DNA of 64,000 nucleotides from positions 3,472,001-3,536,000 of the forward strand of contig CAWUCO010000268.1 in assembly GCA_963920705.1 (NCBI GenBank), read 5' to 3'. Each line of letters begins with the position of its first letter. Position 1 is the first letter of the stretch. This document shows, piece by piece, positions 10,719 through 24,309 of this stretch. The translations under genes were made by a program, and so were the position numbers. The notes under the pieces were generated by a model. The model saw only the letters and a list, made by a program, of their open reading frames with translations. It was not told the DNA's origin and made no database searches. This DNA comes from Odiellus spinosus (lineage: Eukaryota > Arthropoda > Arachnida > Opiliones > Phalangiidae).

Positions 10719-13700
10719 CATAGAATATCAAAATTAGTCAAATTTCAGATTTTCAAAATTCGCTTTTTGGTATTAGATGGTTTTTGAATTGTCCATATTT
10801 TCCATGTTTTTCAACGGATTTTCCAAAACTCTTGATTTTCAGATAGACCAATATTTGCTCTTTCGAGTGGTCTTAATTTTGTCTAAATCGCTTAAAAATC
10901 AAAAGTTTTGTGTCCATTTGAATCCAATAATCTTGGATTTTTAAGCGTTTTTGCTTAATTTTAACCAATTTTATATTGGTCACAATTTTGCAATTTAGAC
11001 AAAACCAAAGTCATTCGAAAGAGCAATTAATGGACAGTCTAAATAATAAGAGTTTTCAAAAATCCGTTGAAAAACAAGAAAAATATGGCCAATTCAAGAA
11101 ATCATAGAATATCAAAATAGTCAAATTTCAGATTTTAAAAATTCGCTTTTTGATATTAGATGTTTTTGAATTGGCCATATTTTTCTTGTTTTTCAACGGA
11201 TTTTCCAAAACTCTTGTTTTTTAGATAGACCAATATTTGCTCTTTCGAGTGGTCTAATTTTGTCTAAATCGCTTAAAAATCAAAAGTTTTGTGTCCATTT
11301 GAATCCAATAATCTTGGATTTTTAAGTGTTTTTGCTTAATTTTAAACAATTTTATATTGGTCACAAATTTGCAATTTAGACAAAACCAAAGTCATTCGAA
11401 AGAGCAATTAATGGACAGTCTAAATAATAAGAGTTTTCAAAAATCCGTTGAAAAACAAGAAAAATATGGCCAATTCAAGAAATCATAGAATATCAAAATT
11501 AGTCAAATTTCAGATTTTCAAAATTCGCTTTTTGGTATTAGATGGTTTTTGAATTGTCCATATTTTCCATGTTTTTCAACGGATTTTCCAAAACTCTTGA
11601 TTTTCAGATAGACCAATATTTGCTCTTTCGAGTGGTCTTAATTTTGTCTAAATCGCTTAAAAATCAAAAGTTTTGTGTCCATTTTAATCCAATAATCTTG
11701 GATTTTTAAGCGTTTTTGCTTAATTTTAACCAATTTTATATTTGTCACAATTTTGCAATTTAGACAAACCAAAGTCATTCGAAAGAGCAATTAATGGACA
11801 GTCTAAATAATAAGAGTTTTCAAAAATCCGTTGAAAAACAAGAAAAATATGGCCAATTCAAGAAATCATAGAATATCAAAATAGTCAAATTTCAGATTTT
11901 AAAAATTCGCTTTTTGATATTAGATGTTTTTTGAATTGTCCATATTTTCCATGTTTTTCAACGGATTTTCCAAAACTCTTGTTTTTTAGATAGACCAATA
12001 TTTACTCTTTCGAGTAGTCTTAATTTTGTCTAAATCGCTTAAAAATCAAAAGTTTTGTGTCCATTTGAATCCAAAAATCTTGGATTTTTAAGTGTTTTTG
12101 CTTTATTTTAACCAATTTTATATTTGTCACAATTTTGCAATTTAGACAAAACCAAAGTCATTCGAAAGAGCAATTAATGGACAGTCTAAATAACAAGAGT
12201 TTTCAAAAATCCGTTGAAAAACAAGAAAAATATGGCCAATTCAAGAAACCATACAATATCAAAATAGTCAAATTTCAGATTTTCAAAATTCGCTTTTTGA
12301 TATTAGATGCTTTTTGAATTGTCCATATTTTCCATGTTTTTCAACGGATTTTCCAAAACTCTTGTTTTTTAGATAGACCAATATTTGCTCTTTCGAGTGG
12401 TCTTAATTTTGTCTAAATCGCTTAAAAATCAAAAGTTTTGTGTCCATTTGAATCCAATAATCTTGGATTTTTAGGCGTTTTTGCTTAATTTTAACCAATT
12501 TTATATTGGTCACAATTTTGCAATTTAGACAAAACCAAAGTCATTCGAAAGAGCAATTAATGGACAGTCTAAATAATAAGAGTTTTCAAAAATCCGTTGA
12601 AAAACAAGAAAAATATGGCCAATTCAAGAAATCATAGAATATCAAAATAGTCAAATTTCAGATTTTAAAAATTCGCTTTTTGATATTAGATGTTTTTTGA
12701 ATTGTCCATATTTTCCATGTTTTTCAACGGATTTTCCAAATTTCTTGTTTTTTAGATAGACCAATATTTGCTCTTTCGAGTAGTCTTAATTTTGTCTAAA
12801 TCGCTTAAAAATCAAAAGTTTTGTGTCCATTTGAATCCAATAATCTTGGATTTTTAAGTGTTTTTGCTTTATTTTAACCAATTTTATATTTGTCACAATT
12901 TTGCAATTTAGACAAAACCAAAGTCATTCGAAAGAGCAATTAATGGACAGTCTAAATAATAAGAGTTTTCAAAAATCCGTTGAAAAACAAGAAAAATATG
13001 GCCAATTCAAGAAATCATAGAATATCAAAATTAGTCAAATTTCAGATTTTCAAAATTCGCTTTTTGGTATTAGATGGTTTTTGAATTGTCCATATTTTCC
13101 ATGTTTTTCAACGGATTTTCCAAAACTCTTGATTTTCAGATAGACCAATATTTGCTCTTTCGAGTGGTCTTAATTTTGTCTAAATCGCTTAAAAATCAAA
13201 AGTTTTGTGTCCATTTGAATCCAATAATCTTGGATTTTTAAGCGTTTTTGCTTAATTTTAACCAATTTTATATTGGTCACAATTTTGCAATTTAGACAAA
13301 ACCAAAGTCATTCGAAAGAGCAATTAATGGACAGTCTAAATAATAAGAGTTTTCAAAAATCCGTTGAAAAACAAGAAAAATATGGCCAATTCAAGAAATC
13401 ATAGAATATCAAAATAGTCAAATTTCAGATTTTAAAAATTCGCTTTTTGATATTAGATGTTTTTGAATTGGCCATATTTTTCTTGTTTTTCAACGGATTT
13501 TCCAAAACTCTTGTTTTTTAGATAGACCAATATTTGCTCTTTCGAGTGGTCTAATTTTGTCTAAATCGCTTAAAAATCAAAAGTTTTGTGTCCATTTGAA
13601 TCCAATAATCTTGGATTTTTAAGTGTTTTTGCTTAATTTTAAACAATTTTATATTGGTCACAAATTTGCAATTTAGACAAAACCAAAGTCATTCGAAAGA

Positions 13701-16700
13701 GCAATTAATGGACAGTCTAAATAATAAGAGTTTTCAAAAATCCGTTGAAAAACAAGAAAAATATGGCCAATTCAAGAAATCATAGAATATCAAAATAGTC
13801 AAATTTCAGATTTTCAAAATTCGCTTTTTGATATTAGATGTTTTTTGAATTGGCTATATTTTCCATGTTTTTCAACGGATTTTCCAAAACTCTTGTTTTT
13901 TAGATAGACCAATATTTGCTCTTTCGAGTGGTCTTAATTTTGTCTAAATCGCTTAAAAATCAAAAGTTTTGTGTCCATTTGAATCCAATAATCTTGGTTT
14001 TTTAAGCGTTTTTGCTTAATTTTAACCAATTTTATATTGGTCACAATTTTGCAATTTAGACAAAACCAAAGTCATTCGAAAGAGCAATTAATGGACAGTC
14101 TAAATAATAAGAGTTTTCAAAAATCCGTTGAAAAACAAGAAAAATATGGCCAATTCAAGAAATCATAGAATATCAAAATTAGTCAAATTTCAGATTTTCA
14201 AAATTCGCTTTTTGGTATTAGATGGTTTTTGAATTGTCCATATTTTCCATGTTTTTCAACGGATTTTCCAAAACTCTTGATTTTCAGATAGACCAATATT
14301 TGCTCTTTCGAGTGGTCTTAATTTTGTCTAAATCGCTTAAAAATCAAAAGTTTTGTGTCCATTTGAATCCAATAATCTTGGATTTTTAAGTGTTTTTGCT
14401 TAATTTTAACCAAATTTATATTTGTCACAATTTTGCAATTTAGACAAAACCAAAGTCATTCGAAAGAGCAATAATGGACAGTCTAAATAATAAGAGTTTT
14501 CAAAAATCCGTTGAAAAACAAGAAAAATATGGCCAATTCAAGAAATCATAGAATATCAAAATAGTCAAATTTCAGATTTTAAAAATTCGCTTTTTGATAT
14601 TAGATGTTTTTTGAATTGGCTATATTTTCCATGTTTTTCAACGGATTTTCCAAAACTCTTGTTTTTTAGATAGACCAATATTTGCTCTTTCGAGTGGTCT
14701 TAATTTTGTCTAAATCGCTTAAAAATCAAAAGTTTTGTGTCCATTTGAATCCAATAATCTTGGATTTTTAAGTGTTTTTGCTTTATTTTAACCAATTTTA
14801 TATTTGTCACAATTTTGCAATTTAGACAAAACCAAAGTCATTCGAGAGAGCAATTAATGGACAGTCTAAATAATAAGAGTTTTCAAAAATCCGTTGAAAA
14901 ACAAGAAAAATATGGCTAATTCAAGAAATCATAGAATATCAAAATAGTCAAATTTCAGATTTTCAAAATTCGCTTTTTGATATTAGATGCTTTTTGAATT
15001 GTCCATATTTTCAATATTTTTCAACGGATTTTCCAAAACTCTTGTTTTTTAGATAGACCAATATTTGCTCTTTCGAGTGGTCTTAATTTTGTCTAAATCG
15101 CTTAAAAATCAAAAGTTTTGTGTCCATTTTAATCCAATAATCTTGGATTTTTAAGCGTTTTTGCTTAATTTTAACCAATTTTATGTTTGTCACAATTTTG
15201 CAATTTAGACAAAACCAAAGTCATTCGAAAGAGCAATTAATGGACAGTCTAAATAATAAGAGTTTTCAAAAATCCGTTGAAAAACAAGAAAAATATGGCC
15301 AATTCAAGAAATCATAGAATATCAAAATAGTCAAATTTCAGATTTTAAAAATTCGCTTTTTGATATTAGATGTTTTTTGAATTGGCTATATTTTCCATGT
15401 TTTTCAACGGATTTTCCAAATCTCTTGTTTTTTAGATAGACCAATATTTGCTCTTTCGAGTGGTCTTAATTTTGTCTAAATCGCTTAAAAATCAAAAGTT
15501 TTGAGTCCATTTGAATCCAATAATCTTGGATTTTTAAGTGTTTTTCCTTTATTTTAACCAATTTTATATTTGTCACAATTTTGCAATTTAGACAAAACCA
15601 AAGTCATTCGAAAGAGCAATTAATGGACAGTCTAAATAATAAGAGTTTTCAAAAATCCGTTGAAAAACAAGAAAAAAATGGCCAATTCAAGAAATCATAG
15701 AATATCAAAATAGTCAAATTTCAGATTTTCAAAATTCGCTTTTTGATATTAGATGCTTTTTGAATTGTCCATATTTTCAATGTTTTTCAACGGATTTTCC
15801 AAAACTCTTGTTTTTTAGATAGACCAATATTTGCTCTTTCGAGTGGTCTTAATTTTGTCTAAATCGCTTAATAATCTAAAGTTTTGTGTCCATTTGAATC
15901 CAATAATCTTGGATTTTTAAGCGTTTTTGCTTAATTTTAACCAATTTTATATTGGTCACAATTTTGCAATTTAGACAAAACCAAAGTTATTCGAAAGAGC
16001 AATTAATGGACAGTCTAAATAACAAGAGTTTTCAAAAATCCGTTGAAAAACAAGAAAAATATGGCCAATTCAAGAAATCATAGAATATCAAAATAGTCAA
16101 ATTTCAGATTTTCAAAATTCGCTTTTTGATATTAGATGTTTTTTGAATTGTCCATATTTTCCATGTTTTTCAACGGATTTTCCAAAACTCTTGATTTTCA
16201 GATAGACCAATATTTGCTCTTTCGAGTGGTGTTAATTTTGTCTAAATCGCTTAAAAATCAAAAGTTTTGTGTCCATTTGAATCCAATAATCTTGGATTTT
16301 TAAGTGTTTTTGCTTAATTTTAACCAAATTTATATTTGTCACAATTTTGCAATTTAGACAAAACCAAAGTCATTCGAAAGAGCAATAATGGACAGTCTAA
16401 ATAATAAGAGTTTTCAAAAATCCGTTGAAAAACAAGAAAAATATGGCCAATTCAAGAAATCATAGAATATCAAAATAGTCAAATTTCAGATTTTAAAAAT
16501 TCGCTTTTTGATATTAGATGTTTTTTGAATTGGCTATATTTTCCATGTTTTTCAACGGATTTTCCAAAACTCTTGTTTTTTAGATAGACCAATATTTGCT
16601 CTTTCGAGTGGTCTTAATTTTGTCTAAATCGCTTAAAAATCAAAAGTTTTGTGTCCATTTGAATCCAATAATCTTGGATTTTTAAGTGTTTTTGCTTTAT

Positions 16701-18400
16701 TTTAACCAATTTTATATTTGTCACAATTTTGCAATTTAGACAAAACCAAAGTCATTCGAAAGAGCAATTAATGGACAGTCTAAATAATAAGAGTTTTCAA
16801 AAATCCGTTGAAAAACAAGAAAAATATGGCCAATTCAAGAAATCATAGAATATCAAAATAGTCAAATTTCAGATTTTCAAAATTCGCTTTTTGATATTAG
16901 ATGTTTTTTGAATTGTCCATATTTTCCATGTTTTTCAACGGATTTTCCAAAACTCTTGATTTTCAGATAGACCAATATTTGCTCTTTCGAGTGGTCTTAA
17001 TTTTGTCTAAATCGCTTAAAAATCAAAAGTTTTGTGTCCATTTGAATCCAATAATCTTGGATTTTTAAGTGTTTTTGCTTAATTTTAACCAAATTTATAT
17101 TTGTCACAATTTTGCAATTTAGACAAAACCAAAGTCATTCGAAAGAGCAATAATGGACAGTCTAAATAATAAGAGTTTTCAAAAATCCGTTGAAAAACAA
17201 GAAAAATATGGCCAATTCAAGAAATCATAGAATATCAAAATAGTCAAATTTCAGATTTTAAAAATTCGCTTTTTGATATTAGATGTTTTTTGAATTGGCT
17301 ATATTTTCCATGTTTTTCAACGGATTTTCCAAATCTCTTGTTTTTTAGATAGACCAATATTTGCTCTTTCGAGTGGTCTTAATTTTGTCTAAATCGCTTA
17401 AAAATCAAAAGTTTTGTGTCCATTTGAATCCAATAATCTTGGATTTTTAAGTGTTTTTCCTTTATTTTAACCAATTTTATATTTGTCACAATTTTGCAAT
17501 TTAGACAAAACCAAAGTCATTCGAAAGAGCAATTAATGGACAGTCTAAATAATAAGAGTTTTCAAAAATCCGTTGAAAAACAAGAAAAATATGGCCAATT
17601 CAAGAAATCATAGAATATCAAAATAGTCAAATTTCAGATTTTCAAAATTCGCTTTTTGATATTAGATGCTTTTTGAATTGTCCATATTTTCCATGTTTTT
17701 CAACGGATTTTCCAAAACTCTTGTTTTTTAGATAGACCAATATTTGCTCTTTCGAGTAGTCTTAATTTTGTCTAAATCGCTTAAAAATCAAAAGTTTTGT
17801 GTCCATTTGAATCCAATAATCTTGGATTTTTAAGTGTTTTTGCTTTATTTTAACCAATTTTATATTTGTCACAATTTTGCAATTTAGACAAAACCAAAGT
17901 CATTCGAAAGAGCAATTAATGGACAGTCTAAATAATAAGAGTTTTCAAAAATCCGTTGAAAAACAAGAAAAATATTTCCAATTCAAGAAATCATAGAATA
18001 TCAAAATAGTCAAATTTCAGATTTTAAAAATTCGCTTTTTGATATTAGATGTTTATTGAATTGGCTATATTTTCCATGTTTTTCAACGGATTTTCCAAAA
18101 CTCATGTTTTTTAGATAGACCAATATTTGCTCTTTCGAGTAGTCTTAATTTTGTCTAAATCGCTTAAAAATCAAAAGTTTTGTGTCCATTTGAATCCAAT
18201 AATCTTGGATTTTTAAGTGTTTTTGCTTTATTTTAACCAATTTTATATTTGTCACAATTTTGCAATTTAGACAAAACCAAAGTCATTCGAAAGAGCAATT
18301 AATGGACAGTCTAAATAATAAGAGTTTTCAAAAATCCGTTGAAAAACAAGAAAAATATGGCCAATTCAAGAAATCATAGAATATCAAAATAGTCAAATTT
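10719..18400 (+). repeat. Mixed monomer region with recurring GAGCAATAATGG units
   Basis: Types A-E alternate without one fixed period. A marker haplotype with ACCAAATTTATATTTGTC in the spacer and GAGCAATAATGG (one T lost from GAGCAATTAATGG) occurs at about 14466, 16380, 17145 and again at 19826. The spacings are 1914, 765 and 2681 bp, which is 5, 2 and 7 monomers. These show segment copying of several sizes. No gene or foreign insert is seen. Confidence 0.75.
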
Positions 18401-18554
18401 CAGATTCTCAAAATTCGCTTTTTGATATTAGATGCTTTTTGAATTGTCCATATTTTCAACGTTTTTCAACGGATTTTCCAAAACTCTTGTTTTTTAGATA
18501 GACCAATATTTGCTCTTTCGAGTGGTCTTAATTTTGTCTAAATCGCTTAAAAAT

Positions 18555-21500
18555 CAAAAGTTTTGTGTCCATTTGAATCCAATACTCTTGGATTTTTAAG
18601 CGGTTTTTGCTTAATTTTAACCAATTTTATATTTGTCACAATTTTGCAATTTAGACAAAACCAAAGTCATTCGAAAGAGCAATTAATGGACAGTCTAAAT
18701 AATAAGAGTTTTCAAAAATCCGTTGAAAAACAAGAAAAATATGGCCAATTCAAGAAATCATAGAATATCAAAATAGTCAAATTTCAGATTTTCAAAATTC
18801 GCTTTTTGATATTAGATGTTTTTTGAATTGTCCATATTTTCCATGTTTTTCAACGGATTTTCCAAAACTCTTGTTTTTTAGATAGACCAATATTTGCTCT
18901 TTCGAGTAGTCTTAATATTGTCTAAATCGCTTAAAAATCAAAAGTTTTGTGTCCATTTGAATCCAATAATCTTGGATTTTTAAGTGTTTTTGCTTTATTT
19001 TAACCAAATTTATATTTGTCACAATTTTGCAATTTAGACAAAACCAAAGTCATTCGAAAGAGCAATTAATGGACAGTCTAAATAATAAGAGTTTTCAAAA
19101 ATCCGTTGAAAAACAAGAAAAATATGGCCAATTCAAGAAATCATAGAATATCAAAATAGTCAAATTTCAGATTTTAAAAATTCGCTTTTTGATATTAGAT
19201 GTTTTTTGAATTGGCTATATTTTCCATGTTTTTCAACGGATTTTCCAAAACTCTTGTTTTTTAGATAGACCAATATTTGCTCTTTCGAGTGGTCTTAATT
19301 TTGTCTAAATCGCTTAAAAATCAAAAGTTTTGTGTCCATTTGAATCCAATAATCTTGGATTTTTAAGTGTTTTTGCTTTATTTTAACCAATTTTATATTT
19401 GTCACAATTTTGCAATTTAGACAAAACCAAAGTCATTCGAAAGAGCAATTAATGGACAGTCTAAATAATAAGAGTTTTCAAAAATCCGTTGAAAAACAAG
19501 AAAAATATGGCCAATTCAAGAAATCATAGAATATCAAAATAGTCAAATTTCAGATTTTCAAAATTCGCTTTTTGATATTAGATGCTTTTTGAATTGTCCA
19601 TATTTTCAATGTTTTTCAACGGATTTTCCAAAACTCTTGTTTTTTAGATAGACCAATATTTGCTCTTTCGAGTGGTCTTAATTTTGTCTAAATCGCTTAA
19701 AAATCAAAAGTTTTGTGTCCATTTGAATCCAATAATCTTGGATTTTTAAGTGTTTTTGCTTAATTTTAACCAAATTTATATTTGTCACAATTTTGCAATT
19801 TAGACAAAACCAAAGTCATTCGAAAGAGCAATAATGGACAGTCTAAATAATAAGAGTTTTCAAAAATCCGTTGAAAAACAAGAAAAATATGGCCAATTCA
19901 AGAAATCATAGAATATCAAAATAGTCAAATTTCAGATTTTAAAAATTCGCTTTTTGATATTAGATGTTTTTTGAATTGGCTATATTTTCCATGTTTTTCA
20001 ACGGATTTTCCAAAACTCTTGTTTTTTAGATAGACCAATATTTGCTCTTTCGAGTGGTCTTAATTTTGTCTAAATCGCTTAAAAATCAAAAGTTTTGTGT
20101 CCATTTGAATCCAATAATCTTGGATTTTTAAGTGTTTTTGCTTTATTTTAACCAATTTTATATTTGTCACAATTTTGCAATTTAGACAAAACCAAAGTCA
20201 TTCGAAAGAGCAATTAATGGACAGTCTAAATAATAAGAGTTTTCAAAAATCCGTTGAAAAACAAGAAAAATATGGCCAATTCAAGAAATCATAGAATATC
20301 AAAATAGTCAAATTTCAGATTTTCAAAATTCGCTTTTTGATATTAGATGTTTTTTGAATTGGCTATATTTTCCATGTTTTTCAACGGATTTTCCAAAACT
20401 CATGTTTTTTAGATAGACCAATATTTGCTCTTTCGAGTAGTCTTAATTTTGTCTAAATCGCTTAAAAATCAAAAGTTTTGTGTCCATTTGAATCCAATAC
20501 TCTTGGATTTTTAAGCGGTTTTTGCTTAATTTTAACCAATTTTATATTTGTCACAATTTTGCAATTTAGACAAAACCAAAGTCATTCGAAAGAGCAATTA
20601 ATGGACAGTCTAAATAATAAGAGTTTTCAAAAATCCGTTGAAAAACAAGAAAAATATGGCCAATTCAAGAAATCATAGAATATCAAAATAGTCAAATTTC
20701 AGATTTTCAAAATTCGCTTTTTGATATTAGATGTTTTTTGAATTGTCCATATTTTCCATGTTTTTCAACGGATTTTCCAAAACTCTTGTTTTTTAGATAG
20801 ACCAATATTTGCTCTTTCGAGTAGTCTTAATATTGTCTAAATCGCTTAAAAATCAAAAGTTTTGTGTCCATTTGAATCCAATAATCTTGGATTTTTAAGT
20901 GTTTTTGCTTTATTTTAACCAAATTTATATTTGTCACAATTTGGCAATTTAGACAAAACCAAAGTCATTCGAAAGAGCAATTAATGGACAGTCTAAATAA
21001 TAAGAGTTTTCAAAAATCCGTTGAAAAACAAGAAAAATATGGCCAATTCAAGAAATCATAGAATATCAAAATAGTCAAATTTCAGATTTTAAAAATTCGC
21101 TTTTTGATATTAGATGTTTTTAGAATTGGCTATATTTTCCATGTTTTTCAACGGATTTTCCAAAACTCTTGTTTTTTAGATAGACCAATATTTGCTCTTT
21201 CGAGTGGTCTTAATTTTGTCTAAATCGCTTAAAAATCAAAAGTTTTGTGTCCATTTGAATCCAATAATCTTGGATTTTTAAGTGTTTTTGCTTTATTTTA
21301 ACCAATTTTATATTTGTCACAATTTTGCAATTTAGACAAAACCAAAGTCATTCGAAAGAGCAATTAATGGACAGTCTAAATAATAAGAGTTTTCAAAAAT
21401 CCGTTGAAAAACAAGAAAAATATGGCCAATTCAAGAAATCATAGAATATCAAAATAGTCAAATTTCAGATTTTCAAAATTCGCTTTTTGATATTAGATGC

Positions 21501-21630
21501 TTTTTGAATTGTCCATATTTTCAATGTTTTTCAACGGATTTTCCAAAACTCTTGTTTTTTAGATAGACCAATATTTGCTCTTTCGAGTGGTCTTAATTTT
21601 GTCTAAATCGCTTAAAAATCAAAAGTTTTG
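18555..21630 (+). repeat. Duplicated three-monomer segment at offset 1915
   Basis: About 18555-19715 and 20470-21630 share rare variants 1915 bp (5 monomers) apart: AATACTCTTGG near 18582 and 20497, AAGCGGTTTTTGC with an extra G near 18598 and 20513, and CTTAATATTGTC near 18911 and 20826. Copy 2 has private changes such as CAATTTGGCAATT near 20938 and GTTTTTAGAATTGG near 21116. Confidence 0.78.
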
Positions 21631-22749
21631 TGTCCATTTTAATCCAATAATCTTGGATTTTTAAGCGGTTTTTGCTTAATTTTAACCAATTTTATATTTG
21701 TCACAATTTTGCAATTTAGACAAAACCAAAGTCATTCGAAAGAGCAATTAATTGACAGTCTAAATAATAAGAGTTTTCAAAAATCCGTTGAAAAACAAGA
21801 AAAATATGGCCAATTCAATAAATCATAGAATTTCAAAATAGTCAAATTTCAGATTTTCAAAATTCGCTTTTTGATATTAGATGCTTTTTGAATTGTCCAT
21901 ATTTTCAATGTTTTTCAACGGATTTTCCAAAACTCTTGTTTTTTAGATAGACCAATATTTGCTCTTTCGAGTGGTCTTAATTTTGTCTAAATCGCTTAAA
22001 AATCTAAAGTTTTGTGTCCATTTGAATCCAATAATCTTGGATTTTTAAGCGTTTTTGCTTAATTTTAACCAATTTTATATTGGTCACAATTTTGCAATTT
22101 AGACAAAACCAAAGTTATTCGAAAGAGCAATTAATGGACAGTCTAAATAACAAGAGTTTTCAAAAATCCGTTGAAAAACAAGAAAAATATGGCCAATTCA
22201 AAAAATCATAGAATATCAAAATAGTCAAATTTCAGATTTTCAAAATTCGCTTTTTGATATTAGATGTTTTTTGAATTGTCCATATTTTCAATGTTTTTCA
22301 ACGGATTTTCCAAAACTCTTGTTTTTTAGATAGACCAATATTTGCTCTTTCGATTGGTCTTAATTTTGTCTAAATCGCTTAAAAATCAAAAGTTTTGTGT
22401 CCATTTGAATCCAATAATCTTGGATTTTTAAGTGTTTTTGCTTAATTTTAACCAAATTTATATTTGTCACAATTTTGCAATTTAGACAAAACCAAAGTCA
22501 TTCGAAAGAGCAATTAATGGACAGTCTAAATAATAAGAGTTTTCAAAAATCCGTTGAAAAACAAGAAAAATATGGCCAATTCAAGAAATCATAGAATATC
22601 AAAATAGTCAAATTTCAGATTTTAAAAATTCGCTTTTTGATATTAGATGTTTTTTGAATTGGCTATATTTTCCATGTTTTTCAACGGATTTTCCAAATCT
22701 CTTGTTTTTTAGATAGACCAATATTTGCTCTTTCGAGTGGTCTTAATTT

Positions 22750-24305
22750 TGTCTAAATCGCTTAAAAATCCAAAGTTTTGTGTCCATTTGAATCCAATAA
22801 TCTTGGATTTTTAAGCGTTTTTGCTTAATTTTAACCAATTTTATATTGGTCACCATTTTGCAATTAGACAAAACCAAAGTTATTCGAAAGAGCAATTAAT
22901 GGACAGTCTAAATAACAAGAGTTTTCAAAAATCCGTTGAAAAACAAGAAAAATATGGCCAATTCAAGAAATCATAGAATATCAAAATAGTCAAATTTCAG
23001 ATTTTCAAAATTCGCTTTTTGATATTAGATGTTTTTTGAATTGTCCATATTTTCCATGTTTTTCAACGGATTTTCCAGAACTCTTGATTTTCAGATAGAC
23101 CAATATTTGCTCTTTCGAGTGGTCTTAATTTTGTCTAAATCGCTTAAAAATCAAAAGTTTTGTGTCCATTTTAATCCAATAATCTTGGATTTTTAAGCGT
23201 TTTTGCTTAATTTTAACCAAATTTATATTTGTCACAATTTTGCAATTTAGACACAACCAAAGTCATTCGAAAGAGCAATTAATGGACAGTCTAAATAATA
23301 AGAGTTTTCAAAAATCCGTTGAAAAACAAGAAAAATATGGCCAATTCAAGAAATCATAGAATATCAAAATAGTCAAATTTCAGATTTTCAAAATTCGCTT
23401 TTTGATATTAGATGTTTTTTGAATTGTCCATATTTTCCATGTTTTTCAACGGATTTTCCAAAACTCTTGTTTTTTAGATAGACCAATATTTGCTCTTTCG
23501 AGTAGTCTTAATTTTGTCTAAATCGCTTAAAAATCAAAAGTTTTGTGTCCATTTGAATCCAATAATCTTGGATTTTTAAGTGTTTTTGCTTTATTTTAAC
23601 CAATTTTATATTTGTCACAATTTTGCAATTTAGACAAAACCAAAGTCATTCGAAAGAGCAATTAATGGACAGTCTAAATAATAAGAGTTTTCAAAAATCC
23701 GTTGAAAAACAAGAAAAATATGGCCAATTCAAGAAATCATAGAATATCAAAATAGTCAAATTTCAGATTTTCAAAATTCGCTTTTTGATATTAGATGCTT
23801 TTTGAATTGTCCATATTTTCAATGTTTTTCAACGGATTTTCCAAAACTCTTGTTTTTTAGATAGACCAATATTTGCTCTTTCGAGTGGTCTTAATTTTGT
23901 CTAAATCGCTTAAAAATCAAAAGTTTTGTGTCCATTTGAATCCAATAATCTTGGATTTTTAAGCGGTTTTTGCTTAATTTTAACCAATTTTATATTTGTC
24001 ACAATTTTGCAATTTAGACAAAACCAAAGTCATTCGAAAGAGCAATTAATGGACAGTCTAAATAATAAGAGTTTTCAAAAATCCGTTGAAAAACAAGAAA
24101 AATATGGCCAATTCAAGAAATCATAGAATATCAAAATAGTCAAATTTCAGATTTTCAAAATTCGCTTTTTGATATTAGATGTTTTTTGAATTGTCCATAT
24201 TTTCAATGTTTTTCAACGGATTTTCCAAAACTCTTGTTTTTTAGATAGACCAATATTTGCTCTTTCGAGTGGTCTTAATTTTGTCTAAATCGCTTAAAAA
24301 TCCAA
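22750..24305 (+). repeat. Four-monomer segment repeated at offset 1532
   Basis: Markers at 22.77 kb (AATCCAAAG), 22.85 kb (GGTCACCATTTTGC with the neighbouring T lost) and 23.25 kb (AGACACAACC) recur 1532 bp downstream at about 24.30, 24.38 and 24.78 kb. This four-monomer copying partly overlaps the five-monomer repeat that follows, so the two events are nested. Confidence 0.75.
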
Positions 24306-24309
24306 AGTT

